Position numbers and translations under genes: made by a program | NCBI RefSeq assembly: GCF_016901015.1 | Contig: NZ_JAFEUP010000005.1 | Span: 124,001 to 188,000, forward strand | Length of the DNA: 64,000 bases | Source of the DNA: Zestomonas insulae | GTDB taxonomy: Bacteria; Pseudomonadota; Gammaproteobacteria; Pseudomonadales; Pseudomonadaceae | Reading direction: 5' to 3' | The notes under the pieces: generated by a model | What the model was told of the DNA's origin: nothing | The model's input: only the letters and a program-made list of their open reading frames with translations | Database searches by the model: none | In this document: one piece after another, positions 9,294-18,215 of the stretch | How positions within the stretch are numbered: position 1 is the first letter of the stretch | How the letters are laid out: each line of letters opens with the position of its first letter

Positions 9294-10262
9294 ATGAGTC
9301 GCTCCCTGCGCTGGACCCTGCCACTGCTCGCCGCCCTGCTGCTGACCTTCTTCATCGGCCCGCGCGAGCCGGTCGACACCCAGCTGCAACCCGCGGCGCT
9401 GCCGGCCGACCTCGACGCCCACCTGGCCGCCGAGGAAGCGCGCTTCCCCGACATCGTCCCCGGTGCCGAGAAGACCATCGTCTGGGCCCACCCCGACCAC
9501 CGCCGCACCGCGCTGGCGGTGGTCTACCTGCACGGCTTCTCCGCCACCCGCCAGGAGACCGCGCCGCTGTCCGACGACCTGGCCCGCCAGCTCGGCGCCA
9601 ATCTGTTCTACACCCGCCTGAGCGGCCACGGCCGCAGCGAGGCGGCGATGGCCGAGGCGACTGCCGGCGCCTGGCTGCGCGACGCCCGCGAGGCGCTGGC
9701 GATCGGCCGCCGGCTCGGCGAGCGGGTGCTGCTGGTCGGCACCTCTACCGGCGCCACCCTGGCCACCTGGCTGGCCGGCGAACCGGGCAGCGAGGCGCTG
9801 CTCGCCGGCGTGCTGATCTCGCCGAACTTCGCCCCGCACGACCCGACCTCGACGGTGCTGACCTGGCCCTGGGCGCGCCAGTTCGTGCCGCTGATCCTCG
9901 GCGCCGACTACCAGTGGACGCCACGCAACGCCGAGCAGGCGCGCTACTGGAGCCACCGCTACCCGAGCACCGCGCTGCTGCCGATGATGGCACTGGTGCG
10001 GCATGTCGAGGCGCGCCCGCTGGAGCAGCTGCGCCTGCCGCTGCTGGTGATCTACTCGCCGAACGACCAGGTGGTCGACCCGCGACGCACCGAGCAGGCC
10101 TTCGCCCGCTTCGGCTCGCCGCACAAGCAGCTGATCGCCCGCCCCGAGTCCCAGGACCCGGCGCACCACGTGCTGGCCGGGCGGATTCTGGCGCCGGACG
10201 ACACGCCGGCGATCGAGGCACAGATCCGCGCCTTTCTCGCTACCCTGCCGGCCCAGGGTTAA
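9294..10262 (+). CDS. membrane-anchored alpha/beta hydrolase
   Basis: 322 residues. A short basic start and a hydrophobic segment (about 7-22) suggest a signal anchor or uncleaved signal peptide. The alpha/beta hydrolase core shows the oxyanion motif VYLHGFSA near 77, the nucleophile elbow GTSTG with Ser151, an acid in YSPNDQVVDP and a histidine in DPAHHVLAG near the end. It resembles carboxylesterases or lysophospholipases, but the substrate cannot be read from sequence. It follows yccS by 73 bases on the same strand and could be co-transcribed with it. Confidence 0.88.
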   Translation: MSRSLRWTLPLLAALLLTFFIGPREPVDTQLQPAALPADLDAHLAAEEARFPDIVPGAEKTIVWAHPDHRRTALAVVYLHGFSATRQETAPLSDDLARQLGANLFYTRLSGHGRSEAAMAEATAGAWLRDAREALAIGRRLGERVLLVGTSTGATLATWLAGEPGSEALLAGVLISPNFAPHDPTSTVLTWPWARQFVPLILGADYQWTPRNAEQARYWSHRYPSTALLPMMALVRHVEARPLEQLRLPLLVIYSPNDQVVDPRRTEQAFARFGSPHKQLIARPESQDPAHHVLAGRILAPDDTPAIEAQIRAFLATLPAQG

Positions 10263-10273
10263 CGATGCGCGGC

Positions 10274-10347
10274 CTGTAGGAGCGAATTCATTCGCGAACC
10301 CGGCGGCGCACTGCGGACGCTCATCGCGGATAAATCCGCTCCTACAG
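10274..10347. repeat. REP-type extragenic palindrome, copy 3 (diverged right arm)
   Basis: The left arm is the standard GTAGGAGCGAATTCATTCGC. The right arm reads GCGGATAAATCCGCTCCTAC, so the two arms belong to two subtypes of the same palindromic family. It lies between the convergent hydrolase and permease genes. Confidence 0.85.
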
Positions 10348-10381
10348 GTCGGTAGCCCAGCCGAGACAATCCACGGGCATA

Positions 10382-10412
10382 AAAAAGCCCCGCCGAAGCG
10401 GAGCTTTTTCAC
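10382..10412 (-). terminator. intrinsic terminator of the proY-like gene
   Basis: On the minus strand AAGCTCCGC-TTCG-GCGGGGCTT forms a stable hairpin followed by TTTTTT, 14 bases past the permease stop codon. A run of A on the other side of the stem makes it partly bidirectional, so it may also stop transcription from the hydrolase gene. Confidence 0.9.
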
Positions 10413-10425
10413 TGACTCAGACGCC

Positions 10426-11811
10426 TCAGGACGCCGCGCTCAGCTGACCGAGCGGCTCCTTGTCGCCGAGCTTGAAGGTGCGGTACAGCACCACCAGCAG
10501 GATCAGAAACGCCGGGCCGATGAACAGCGCAATGCGGGTGTCCTCGAAGAACGCCATCAGGCCTACCACCAGGGCGAGGAACGCCAGCGCCAGGTAGTTG
10601 CTCAGCGGCGTCAGCCACATCTTGAACTGCAGCTTGCCGGTTTCCGCGGCGCTCAGGGTGCGGCGGAAGCGCAGCTGGGCAATCAGGATCATCGCCCAGG
10701 TCCAGATCGCACCGAAGGTGGCGATCGAGGTCACCCAGACGAACACCTTCTCTGGCGCCAGGTAGTTGAGCACCACGCCCAGCAGCAGGGCGGCGATCGA
10801 CAGCAGCAGCGCGTTGCGCGGCACACCGTTCTTCGAGGTCTTGGCGAAGGCCTTCGGTGCCTGACCGTCCTGGGCCAGGCTGTAGAGCATGCGCCCGGTG
10901 CTGAAGATGCCGCCGTTGCAGGACGACAGCGCAGCGGTGATCACCACGAAGTTGATGATGCCGGCCGCGGTCTTGATGCCGAGGCGCTCGAAGGTCATCA
11001 CGAACGGGCTGCCCTGGGTGCCGATTTCGTTCCACGGGTAGATCGCCATGATCACGAACAGCGCGCCGACGTAGAACAGCAGGATGCGCCAGAACACCGA
11101 GTTGATCGCGCCCGGGATGCTCTTCTGCGGGTTCTTCGCTTCGCCGGCGGTGAGGCCGATCATCTCCACGCCGAGGTAGGCGAACATCACCATCTGCAGC
11201 GACATCAGCACACCGGTGATGCCGTTCGGCATGAAGCCGCCGTGCGCCCAGAGGTTGCTGATGCCGGTGGCGATGCCGTCATTGCCGAGGCCGAAGACAA
11301 TCATCCCGGCGCCGGCGACGACCATCGCAACGATGGTGACGATCTTGATCAGCGCGAACCAGAATTCGAACTCGCCGAACGCCTTGACCGTGGCCAGGTT
11401 GATCGCGCCCATGCTCGCCAACGCGGCGAGGGCGAAGATCCAGCGCGGGACTTCGGGGAACCAGATCTGCATGTAGATGGCCACCGCGGTGATTTCCGCG
11501 ACGCAGGTCACCAGCCACAGGAACCAGTAGTTCCAGCCGGTCAGGAAGCCGGCCAGCGGGCCGAGGTATTCCTTGGCGTAGTGGCTGAACGAGCCGGCCA
11601 CCGGGTTGTGCACGGCCATCTCGCCGAGGGCGCGCATGATCACCAGGATCGCCAGACCGCCGATGAGGTAGGAGAGCATGATCGCCGGGCCGGCCATCTG
11701 GATGGCCTTGGCGGAACCGAGGAACAGGCCGACGCCGATGCACGCGCCGAGGGCCATGAGACGAATATGCCGTTCGCCCAGCCCGCGCTGGAGTTCATCT
11801 TTCTGGGTCAT
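10426..11811 (-). CDS. proY: amino-acid permease, APC superfamily, ProY-like
   Basis: 461 residues with twelve predicted membrane segments. The N terminus LQRGLGERHIRLMALGACIG and the segment IMRALGEMAVHNPVAGSF match ProY/AroP-type H+ symporters, and the match to enterobacterial ProY continues along the length (GITGVLMSLQMVMFAYLGVE, ALFVIMAIYPWNEIGTQGSP). Those proteins import proline or histidine; the substrate here is inferred only. It is a single-gene unit with its own terminator and a 350-base upstream region containing a palindrome. The ribosome site (AAAGG) is weak. Confidence 0.88.
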   Translation of the reverse strand: MTQKDELQRGLGERHIRLMALGACIGVGLFLGSAKAIQMAGPAIMLSYLIGGLAILVIMRALGEMAVHNPVAGSFSHYAKEYLGPLAGFLTGWNYWFLWLVTCVAEITAVAIYMQIWFPEVPRWIFALAALASMGAINLATVKAFGEFEFWFALIKIVTIVAMVVAGAGMIVFGLGNDGIATGISNLWAHGGFMPNGITGVLMSLQMVMFAYLGVEMIGLTAGEAKNPQKSIPGAINSVFWRILLFYVGALFVIMAIYPWNEIGTQGSPFVMTFERLGIKTAAGIINFVVITAALSSCNGGIFSTGRMLYSLAQDGQAPKAFAKTSKNGVPRNALLLSIAALLLGVVLNYLAPEKVFVWVTSIATFGAIWTWAMILIAQLRFRRTLSAAETGKLQFKMWLTPLSNYLALAFLALVVGLMAFFEDTRIALFIGPAFLILLVVLYRTFKLGDKEPLGQLSAAS

Positions 11812-12166
11812 GTGGAACCTTTTATTTTTGTAAAGGTTTAATCCGGGCCGGACGGGTGATCCGGTCGGTGTTGCGCCGTCGGTGGCTGATCGAGCGACCT
11901 CGGGCTTGCGGTTCGACCAGGGTGCGCAAGGGCGTTCCCTGAGTGATCGGGCGTTTTAAGGAAGGGTGCAACCCGGCGCAACCACGGACGCGACAAGAAC
12001 TTTCAAAACAGGAAATCCTGTCGCTGTAGCAATTATTTGCAGGAAATAGCCCCGCCAGAACGGCGATCGACAGGACAGTCTTGATTGGCACGCGCGTTCA
12101 GACAGTGATCTCACGGTGCCGGCGCCAGCCCGTTACAATCGCTCATCCCTCTGCGATTTCGCGACC
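11812..12166. other. divergent intergenic region between the permease and GreA-like genes
   Basis: 355 bases with no credible gene; an 89-codon minus-strand frame here lacks a ribosome site and protein-like composition. It is more AT-rich than its surroundings. It contains a perfect inverted repeat ACAGGAAATCCTGT at 12008-12021, a half-site-like CAGGAAAT near 12041 and CAGGA near 12071, and a TACAAT box (12134-12139) that could be the -10 element of the plus-strand gene. Confidence 0.6.
12008..12021. promoter_or_regulatory. candidate operator palindrome upstream of the permease gene
   Basis: ACAGGA-AA-TCCTGT, a 6-bp perfect inverted repeat with two-base spacer, about 200 bases upstream of the permease ATG. 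The related sequence CAGGAAAT recurs about 30 bases away, as expected for cooperative repressor or activator sites. No regulator is encoded nearby, so this rests on symmetry alone. Confidence 0.35.
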
Positions 12167-12637
12167 ATGCCCAAGACCGAACTGCTCCAGCTGATCATCG
12201 CCGCGCTGCAGGCCGACCTCGACAACGCCGAGCAGGCCGCGCGCACCGCGCACGAGACCGCGACCCACGAAGAGAACGTCGCGGAGAACAAGTACGACAC
12301 GCTGGGCCTGGAAGCGGCCTACCTGGCCGCCGGCCAGGCACGCCGTGCGGCGGAGTTGCGGCAGGCGCTGGGCGCCTACCGCAGCCTGGTGCTGCGCCCG
12401 TTCGACGAAGCGCGCGGCGTGCAGCTCGGCGCCTGGGTGACCCTGGCCGATGCGCAGGGCGTGGAGCAGCAGTTCTTCCTCGGCCCGGACGGCGCCGGCC
12501 TGAAGGTGCAGGACGTGCGGGTGATCAGCCCGCACGCGCCGCTCGGCCAGCAGCTGCTCGGCAAGGGCCTCGGCGACGCGGTGCAGCTCGGCAGCGGCCG
12601 CCAGGCGCAGAGCCTGGAGCTGGTGCACATCGAGTGA
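12167..12637 (+). CDS. GreA/GreB-family transcription elongation factor-like protein
   Basis: 156 residues with an N-terminal coiled coil (about 5-85, rich in Ala, Glu and Leu) and a C-terminal GreA/GreB-type domain (LGAWVTLADAQG, then VISPHAPLGQQLLGKGLGDAV). Canonical Gre factors stimulate RNA-polymerase transcript cleavage through acidic residues at the coiled-coil tip. Here the tip region is HETATHEENVAENKYDT, which has acidic residues, but the coil is only loosely GreA-like. Probably an accessory Gre-type factor or RNA-polymerase secondary-channel binder. The start at 12167 gives the compact MPKTELLQLIIAAL; upstream codons are not protein-like. Confidence 0.75.
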   Translation: MPKTELLQLIIAALQADLDNAEQAARTAHETATHEENVAENKYDTLGLEAAYLAAGQARRAAELRQALGAYRSLVLRPFDEARGVQLGAWVTLADAQGVEQQFFLGPDGAGLKVQDVRVISPHAPLGQQLLGKGLGDAVQLGSGRQAQSLELVHIE

Positions 12638-12640
12638 GCG

Positions 12641-14377
12641 TCAGACGGCGCTGACGTTCACCCCCATGCCCTGCGGCGCGACGATCACGCCGAGCACGCC
12701 CCAGTGGCGGCCCTGCACCGACAGCGGCAGCCAGGCGGCCAGCGCCACCACCTTGTTGGGCAGGATCGCCGAGCTGATGTCCAGGCCGCGGCACTTGGCC
12801 AGGTCCTTGAGGTCGCTCTCGGCGGTCACCGAGAACAGCATGTAGCGGCTGCGCTGGGTGTCGATCTGCGGATCGCCGGTCATCGGCTGCGACAGCTCCG
12901 AGCGGTTCACCGGCACGTAGCCGCGCAGGTTGATCGGCACGAATGACAGCACCCCGGGAATGTTGCGTGCCGCCTCGTCGACGATGCCCTGCACCGCCTG
13001 CTGCAGCGGACGCTGCCAGCTGACGTCGAACTTCGCCGGCACGCTGTTGGGCAGCGCCCGGTAGTTGTTGTCGAACAGGTCTACGCCGCGCTCGGCGAGG
13101 CGCTCCATCTCCGCCTGGAAGCGCCGCGCGTAGTCGCGCAGGGTGTCGCAGGAGCGCTCCAGCTGGCCGTCGCCAAGGCGGAAGTGGCCGAGCAGCTTGC
13201 TCGCCTCGTTGGCGTCGATGCGTAGCGTGTCGGCCTGGCCGAGGGATTTCTGCATGCTGTCGCTGATCTTCAGGCCCAGCTCGCGGATGCCGATGCTGTG
13301 CTGGTGGCTCTCCTGGTTGGTCACCGACAGCTGTTCCAGCGCGCTGCTGACCATCAGCAGATCGCCGTTGGCGCTCTCGAAGTCGCCGACCATGTGCTCG
13401 AACTGTTCGGCGGCGGCCTTCACCGAGACGCCGGCCTGCGCCGAACGCTCGATCAGCGCGGCACTGCTCTCGCCGGCGCCGGCCACCGCCTCGCTCATCT
13501 GCTGCAGCAGGCCCTGGATCTGATCGGCGGCGGCGCCGACCTTGGAGGCCAGGCTGCGCACCTCGTCGGCGACCACCGCGAAGCCGCGGCCCTGTTCGCC
13601 GGCGCGCGCCGCCTCGATCGCCGCGTTGAGGGCGAGCATGTTGGTCTGCGCGGCGAAGTCGAGCACCGTGCCGAGGATGCTGCGGATGCTGGTCGAGCTG
13701 TGCTGCAGCTGGCCGACCTCGCCGGTGAAGGCTTCCAGGGTGTCGCTGATGCCGGTGATCTGCCGCGCCACTTCCGCCATTTCCTGCTGCGAACTGCGCG
13801 CCACTTCGAGGTTACGCGCGTTCATCGCGGCGATGCTGGTGGTGCGCCGCGAGACTTCCTGCACCGCGGTGGCCGACTGCTCGCTGGAGTGGAACACCAG
13901 CTCGGAGAACGCCTCCTGGCTGCCGGCGTTGGCCGCCGCCAGCTCGGCCTGCACGCGACCGTTGGCCGAGGCCAGGCTGATGCGCAGGGTGCGTTGCTGG
14001 ATGTCCTCGATGCTGCTGCGCAGGCGGCCGAGCAGGCGGTTGTACTGCTCGGCGACTTCGGCACAGGCACTGCCCGGTGCCACCTGCAGGTCCTGCGACA
14101 GGTCGAGGCGCTCGCCGTTGGCCGCCGCCAGGCTGCGCGCCAGGCGCTGCAGCTCGGCAGACGGGCGCAGCAGACGCAGGGCCAGCAACACGCCGGCAAC
14201 CGCCGGCAGTGCCGCCAGCAGGCGCCATTCGCCAGCCGCCAGCAGCAGCGCGGCGCCGGTCAGCAGTTGGGTAAGGATCAGCGCGGCACACAGCGTGCCG
14301 CCGGACAACGCGAGACCACTGCGCGGCGCCTGGCTAGCGTGCGGCACCGACAACGGCAGGGACTGGAAAGCAGTCAT
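12641..14377 (-). CDS. methyl-accepting chemotaxis protein with C-terminal sensor-like domain (paralogue 1)
   Basis: 578 residues. Two hydrophobic helices (about 25-45 and 50-70) with almost no periplasmic loop, then the methyl-accepting signalling domain with its hairpin tip [29 protein letters not shown]. After it comes a C-terminal cytoplasmic domain (about 430-578) with [19 protein letters not shown] and the closing [15 protein letters not shown], a Cache-like module also found at the C terminus of some other receptors. There is no periplasmic ligand-binding domain, so it probably senses a cytoplasmic signal. The start is chosen by alignment with the downstream paralogue (MTAFQSLP against MSAYESLP). 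It has its own FliA-type promoter. Confidence 0.92.
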   Translation of the reverse strand: MTAFQSLPLSVPHASQAPRSGLALSGGTLCAALILTQLLTGAALLLAAGEWRLLAALPAVAGVLLALRLLRPSAELQRLARSLAAANGERLDLSQDLQVAPGSACAEVAEQYNRLLGRLRSSIEDIQQRTLRISLASANGRVQAELAAANAGSQEAFSELVFHSSEQSATAVQEVSRRTTSIAAMNARNLEVARSSQQEMAEVARQITGISDTLEAFTGEVGQLQHSSTSIRSILGTVLDFAAQTNMLALNAAIEAARAGEQGRGFAVVADEVRSLASKVGAAADQIQGLLQQMSEAVAGAGESSAALIERSAQAGVSVKAAAEQFEHMVGDFESANGDLLMVSSALEQLSVTNQESHQHSIGIRELGLKISDSMQKSLGQADTLRIDANEASKLLGHFRLGDGQLERSCDTLRDYARRFQAEMERLAERGVDLFDNNYRALPNSVPAKFDVSWQRPLQQAVQGIVDEAARNIPGVLSFVPINLRGYVPVNRSELSQPMTGDPQIDTQRSRYMLFSVTAESDLKDLAKCRGLDISSAILPNKVVALAAWLPLSVQGRHWGVLGVIVAPQGMGVNVSAV

Positions 14378-14439
14378 GACAAACCCCGACATTCTTGTTC
14401 TTTGGGCTGGGTTGCCGGCCAGTGGCCAGCGCCTTCAGA

Positions 14440-14466
14440 AGATCGGCCGAGTCGGGGGTTGCTTAA
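14440..14466 (-). promoter_or_regulatory. sigma-28 (FliA) promoter for chemoreceptor paralogue 1
   Basis: On the minus strand TTAAG, 14 bases, then GCCGATCT: the spacing and -10 core agree with the FliA consensus (TAAAGTTT-N11-GCCGATAA). It lies 63 bases upstream of the ATG. The same arrangement occurs before paralogue 2, which strengthens both. Confidence 0.75.
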
Positions 14467-14541
14467 TATCAGTCGAAGGAGTGAATTTTCCCGCGCCGCG
14501 CGCAACGCCGCCTGGCGCTGCGCGAGGCGGCGGCGCGGAGG

Positions 14542-16266
14542 TCAGTTGATGCCGAGGGCCTGCGGCATGATCGCGCCGGTGATTACGCCCCAATGGCGGC
14601 CGCCGATCCGAATCGGCATCGACGCGGCGATCATCACCCCGACCGCTGGCGACGCCGACACCACCAGCTGCAGCGCGCGGCAGTTCACGATGTTGTCCAG
14701 GTCGTGCTTGTCCTTGACGGACATGATCATGAAGCGGCTCTGGCGCATGTCCACCGACAGGTCACCGGTTTCCGGCTGCGACTGTTCGCTGCGATTGACC
14801 GAAACATAGCCGCGACAGTCGATCGGCACAAACGCCGCAACCCCGGGAATCACCCGCACCGCCTCGTCGATCAGGCCCTGCAGCGCCTCGCGCATCGGTC
14901 GCGCCCAGCTCACGTCGGCCTTGGGCAGACCACTGCTGGGCAGCATGCGGTAGTTCTGGTCGAACAGGTCGACACCGCGATCGCTGAGCTGCTGCATGAT
15001 CGCCTGGATGCGGTCACGGTACTCCAGCATGCTGACGCAAGCGCTTTCCAGCTGCCCATTACCAAGGCGCAAGCCGGCCAGGTGCTGCATGCCGTGGTTC
15101 ACGCCATTGCGCATGGCATCGACCTGGACGAACGAGTCGCGCATGTTGGCGCCGATCTCCAGGCCCAGCTCGCGGATGCCGTTGCTGTGCTGGTGGCTCT
15201 CGCGGTTGGTCACCGACAGCTCCTCGAGCGCCGCACCGACCATCATCAGGTCGCCGTTGACCTGCTCGAAATCCTTGACCATCGCTTCGAACTGCTCGGC
15301 CGAGGCCTTCACCGACACGCTGGCGCGGCTGGCCCGGTCGACCATCACCGTGCTGCTCTCGCCGGCGCCTTCGACGGCCTGGGTCATGTCCTTCAGCAGC
15401 CCCTGAATCTGGTCGGCGGCCTGGCCGACCTTGCCGGCCAGGTTGCGCACTTCGTCGGCAACCACCGCGAAGCCACGGCCCTGCTCGCCGGCCCGCGCCG
15501 CCTCGATCGCCGCGTTGAGGGCAAGCATGTTGGTCTGTGCGGCGAAATCCAGCACCGTGCCGAGGATGCTGCGGATGTTCGCCGAGCTGCTCTGCAACTG
15601 CACCACTTCGTTCTGGAAGGTGCCCATCACCTCGCTGATCCCGGCGATCTGCCGGCTGACTTCGGCCATCTCCTGCTGCGAACTACGCGCCACCTCGAGG
15701 TTGCGCTCGTTCATCTGGGCGATGCTGCTGGTGCGCGCCGAGACTTCCTGGACCGCCGTGGCCGACTGCTCGCTGGAGTGGAACACCAGTTCGGAGAACT
15801 CTTCCTGGCGGCCGGCATTGCCCGCCGCCTTTTCCGCCAGCAGCCGCGCGCGGTTGGCCGCCACGCCGCTATCCAGGCTGCGCTGGCGCATGTCCTGCAG
15901 CAGGTCGCGCAGGCGGCCGAGCAGGTGGGCGAGCTGGCCGGTCACCTCGGCATACGGACCGTCCGCGGCGACCCGCGGCAGGACGCGCAGGTCGAGCTGC
16001 TCGCCATCGATGGCCGCCAGTTCATCGGCCAGCCGGCGCAGCTCGGCATCCGGCCGTGCGCGCGCCAGCAGCAGCACCACGCCGCCAGCGGCCAGCGCCC
16101 CGGCGAGCAGACGCAGGCCGCCGCTGGCCAGGTAGCACAGCAACCCGGAGGTCAGCAGATGGCAGGCGAACAGGCCAACCTGAGCCGCCGGCCAGGCGCT
16201 GCGAGAGGAACGGAGATTGGCAGCGGCGACGGGCCGACCGATTGGCAACGACTCATATGCAGACAT
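14542..16266 (-). CDS. methyl-accepting chemotaxis protein with C-terminal sensor-like domain (paralogue 2)
   Basis: 574 residues with the same layout as the downstream neighbour: two N-terminal membrane helices, a signalling domain (tip [18 protein letters not shown]) and a C-terminal Cache-like module ([19 protein letters not shown], then [17 protein letters not shown]). The signalling domains are nearly identical between the two proteins, but the membrane region and C-terminal module have diverged, which fits duplication followed by a change in what is sensed. The start [12 protein letters not shown] at 16266 is shared with the paralogue; 13 codons of open frame upstream are ignored. It carries its own FliA-type promoter. 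Confidence 0.92.
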   Translation of the reverse strand: MSAYESLPIGRPVAAANLRSSRSAWPAAQVGLFACHLLTSGLLCYLASGGLRLLAGALAAGGVVLLLARARPDAELRRLADELAAIDGEQLDLRVLPRVAADGPYAEVTGQLAHLLGRLRDLLQDMRQRSLDSGVAANRARLLAEKAAGNAGRQEEFSELVFHSSEQSATAVQEVSARTSSIAQMNERNLEVARSSQQEMAEVSRQIAGISEVMGTFQNEVVQLQSSSANIRSILGTVLDFAAQTNMLALNAAIEAARAGEQGRGFAVVADEVRNLAGKVGQAADQIQGLLKDMTQAVEGAGESSTVMVDRASRASVSVKASAEQFEAMVKDFEQVNGDLMMVGAALEELSVTNRESHQHSNGIRELGLEIGANMRDSFVQVDAMRNGVNHGMQHLAGLRLGNGQLESACVSMLEYRDRIQAIMQQLSDRGVDLFDQNYRMLPSSGLPKADVSWARPMREALQGLIDEAVRVIPGVAAFVPIDCRGYVSVNRSEQSQPETGDLSVDMRQSRFMIMSVKDKHDLDNIVNCRALQLVVSASPAVGVMIAASMPIRIGGRHWGVITGAIMPQALGIN

Positions 16267-16327
16267 GCGGGGCACCCTAGGATTTCTTGTTCTTGTCAGG
16301 ACCAATGGCTTTGGGCCTGTATGCCTA

Positions 16328-16354
16328 GGATCGGCGCAAAGGGGCAGGACTTGA
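16328..16354 (-). promoter_or_regulatory. sigma-28 (FliA) promoter for chemoreceptor paralogue 2
   Basis: On the minus strand TCAAG, 14 bases, then GCCGATCC, 62 bases upstream of the ATG. Pseudomonas FliA promoters commonly read TCAAG in the -35 region and GCCGAT in the -10 region. Confidence 0.78.
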
Positions 16355-16426
16355 TGTTACCCAAACGGGTGGTTTTGGCCACGCAGCGCTCTAGAACGGC
16401 CTTTTCAAGCGGAATGTCAACGCCCT

Positions 16427-16921
16427 TCAGGCGGCCAGATCGCGCCAGGTCAGGTAGACGCGCAGGTCGAACTCGAGCTGGTGATAGCCGGGCAGCATGT
16501 GCTCGCAGAGCTGGTAGAAGGCCTTGTTGTGCTCGGCCTCGCGCAGGTGCGCCAGTTCGTGGACGACGATCATGTTGAGGAACTCCGGGGCGGCCTCCTT
16601 GAACAGCGCGGCGACGCGGATTTCCTTCTTGGCCTTGAGCTTGCCGCCCTGCACGCGGGAGATCGCGGTATGCAGGCCGAGGGCGCGGTGGGTGAGGTCG
16701 AGGCGGTTGTCGTAGAGCACCTTGTCGAGGTTCGGCGCGCTGCGCAGGTACTGCTGCTTGAGCCCGATGGCGTAGTCGTACAGCGCGCGGTCGCTCTGCA
16801 CCTGATGGCGGCCCGGGTAGCGCCGCTGCACGTACTCGCCCAGGCGGTCCTCGGCGATCAGCTGGCGGATCTGCGCCTGCAGCGAGGTGGAGTAGTGCGC
16901 GAGGTATCGCAGCGTGAGCAT
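16427..16921 (-). CDS. ygjP: YgjP-type metal-dependent hydrolase (M48-like, UTP pyrophosphatase family)
   Basis: 164 residues, matching Escherichia coli YgjP along its length: DKVLYDNRLDLTHRALGLHT, SRVQGGKLKAKKEIRVA, and the zinc site VVHELAHLREAEHNKAFYQL with His121, Glu122, His125 and the downstream His131. YgjP has been reported to hydrolyse nucleoside triphosphates such as UTP; the HExxH motif also places it near minigluzincin/WLM peptidases. The start MLTLRYLAHY at 16921 fits the family; the frame extends 54 codons upstream with low-quality sequence. It is a single gene, downstream of nothing on its strand. Confidence 0.9.
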   Translation of the reverse strand: MLTLRYLAHYSTSLQAQIRQLIAEDRLGEYVQRRYPGRHQVQSDRALYDYAIGLKQQYLRSAPNLDKVLYDNRLDLTHRALGLHTAISRVQGGKLKAKKEIRVAALFKEAAPEFLNMIVVHELAHLREAEHNKAFYQLCEHMLPGYHQLEFDLRVYLTWRDLAA

Positions 16922-17381
16922 GGGCGTCCGAAATAGCGGGAGGGCGAAGGCGCAGTGTAACCCGCCACGCCCGGGCCGCCGGCATCCTGTGGTCGGCCTA
17001 CCGTCCGTCGGATGAAAACCGCCGCCGCAGCCCACTGCCGGCGAGCGCTGTTCAAAAAACCGCCGCAGGCAAGCGAAGCGCACGCCAATGAAATCGTTTT
17101 TCAGCAGTCGTCGGACCGCCCCGAGGATACTGGCGAAGCGCTGGCCAGCGCGGTTTTCTTCAATTTTTTGACGTCAGCAGGTCGTCTAAATCTGATTAAC
17201 AAGTGACCAGAGTGGCCGTATAAGTCATTTCGCGAGTCGGCCCACCCGGGTCGACGGACGATACGGCAGCACCCCTGCCACTCCCTGAATTCCCTTTTGG
17301 CCCGTGCGCTCGGCAGCCTGCCCGAGAACGTCGTAGCGGCATGCGCCCGGCTGAAAGTGCCCACACGAGACGCTCCGCGCC
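16922..17381. other. 460-base intergenic region with a promoter and a palindrome
   Basis: No supported gene. It contains the 14-bp perfect palindrome GCGCTGGCCAGCGC at about 17134-17147, followed on the plus strand by a T-rich run, and the sigma-70-type promoter at 17196-17224. The promoter would leave a leader of about 150 bases before the alginate lyase gene. Confidence 0.6.
17196..17224 (+). promoter_or_regulatory. sigma-70-type promoter of the alginate lyase gene
   Basis: TTAACA, a 17-base spacer, then TATAAG. This is one of the better -35/-10 pairs in the window. The predicted start near 17231 is about 150 bases before the ATG, leaving room for a regulatory leader. Confidence 0.6.
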
Positions 17382-18059
17382 ATGATCGACCTTGCTACCT
17401 GGAACCTCACCCTGCCCGTCGGCGAACCGGCAGTGACCATCGAAACCGCGCAACTGCTCGGCGGCTATCGCGACAACTACTTCCACGCCGAGTCCGGCGC
17501 GCTGTTCTTCTGGGTCCCGGTGGACGGCAGCACCACCGCCAACGCGGTGTATCCGCGCAGCGAGCTGCGCGAGACCTTCGCCGACGGCAAGCTGCGCAAC
17601 TGGACCTACCCGAGCGCCGACAACTACCTGAGCGCCAATCTGGCGGTCACCCAGGTGCCGTCGACCGGCAAGGTGGTGATCGGCCAGATCCACGCCAAGG
17701 ACAGCACCAGCCCGCTGCTCAAGCTCGAGTACCAGTACAAGGTCAAGACCGGCACCGCCAACATCGTCGCCAAGGTGCGCGCCAAGCCGACCGACGCGGA
17801 AGGCACGGTGTACACCCTGCTCAGCGGCGTGAAGCTCAACCAGCGCTTCACGTACGTGATCAATCTGTCGCCCACCGGCCTGCTGAGCATCCTGCTCAAC
17901 GACACGCAGTGGAGCAAACCGCTGAGCACTACCTGGAAGGCCAAGCCGCTGTACTTCAAGGTCGGAGTCTACGCCCAGGACAACGCCGGCGCCGGCGAAG
18001 CCGGTAGCGCGACCTTCTACAACCTCAAGCCGGAGCACCGCGCACTCACCACCAAGTAA
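17382..18059 (+). CDS. polysaccharide lyase family 7 alginate lyase, no signal peptide
   Basis: 225 residues comprising a single PL7 jelly-roll domain. The three catalytic-groove motifs are present: YPRSELRE (Arg59-Glu61), IGQIHAK with His104, and YFKVGVYAQ near the C terminus. The enzyme would cleave alginate by beta-elimination; the QIH form is usually linked to guluronate-containing blocks. The length and lack of signal peptide resemble the P. aeruginosa protein PA1167. An in-frame TGA 24 bases upstream of the ATG rules out a longer form with a signal, so export must use another route or the enzyme stays in the cytosol. The ribosome site is poor. Confidence 0.92.
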   Translation: MIDLATWNLTLPVGEPAVTIETAQLLGGYRDNYFHAESGALFFWVPVDGSTTANAVYPRSELRETFADGKLRNWTYPSADNYLSANLAVTQVPSTGKVVIGQIHAKDSTSPLLKLEYQYKVKTGTANIVAKVRAKPTDAEGTVYTLLSGVKLNQRFTYVINLSPTGLLSILLNDTQWSKPLSTTWKAKPLYFKVGVYAQDNAGAGEAGSATFYNLKPEHRALTTK

Positions 18060-18215
18060 CCCGTGCCTGTCGGGTCGTGTGCGGTTGCGCCAGGTGTTGC
18101 GCAACCGCCGCGCGGGCCGTGAAGCGACGCAAGAATCCGCCGCGTGCACCTGGCTCGCGGTGCCGCGATGCGGCACAGTCGCCGCCCTGCCCCCCCGCCG
18201 ATAAGGAGATTGGCC

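Noticed and set aside
11822..12091. 89-codon minus-strand frame upstream of the permease
   Set aside because: No ribosome site, odd composition after residue 25, and it would occupy the permease promoter region.
12084..12099. Sigma-54-like sequence TTGGCACG-N4-TTCA upstream of the GreA-like gene
   Set aside because: The -24 half fits, but the -12 GC is replaced by CA, which is rarely tolerated, and no sigma-54 activator site was seen.
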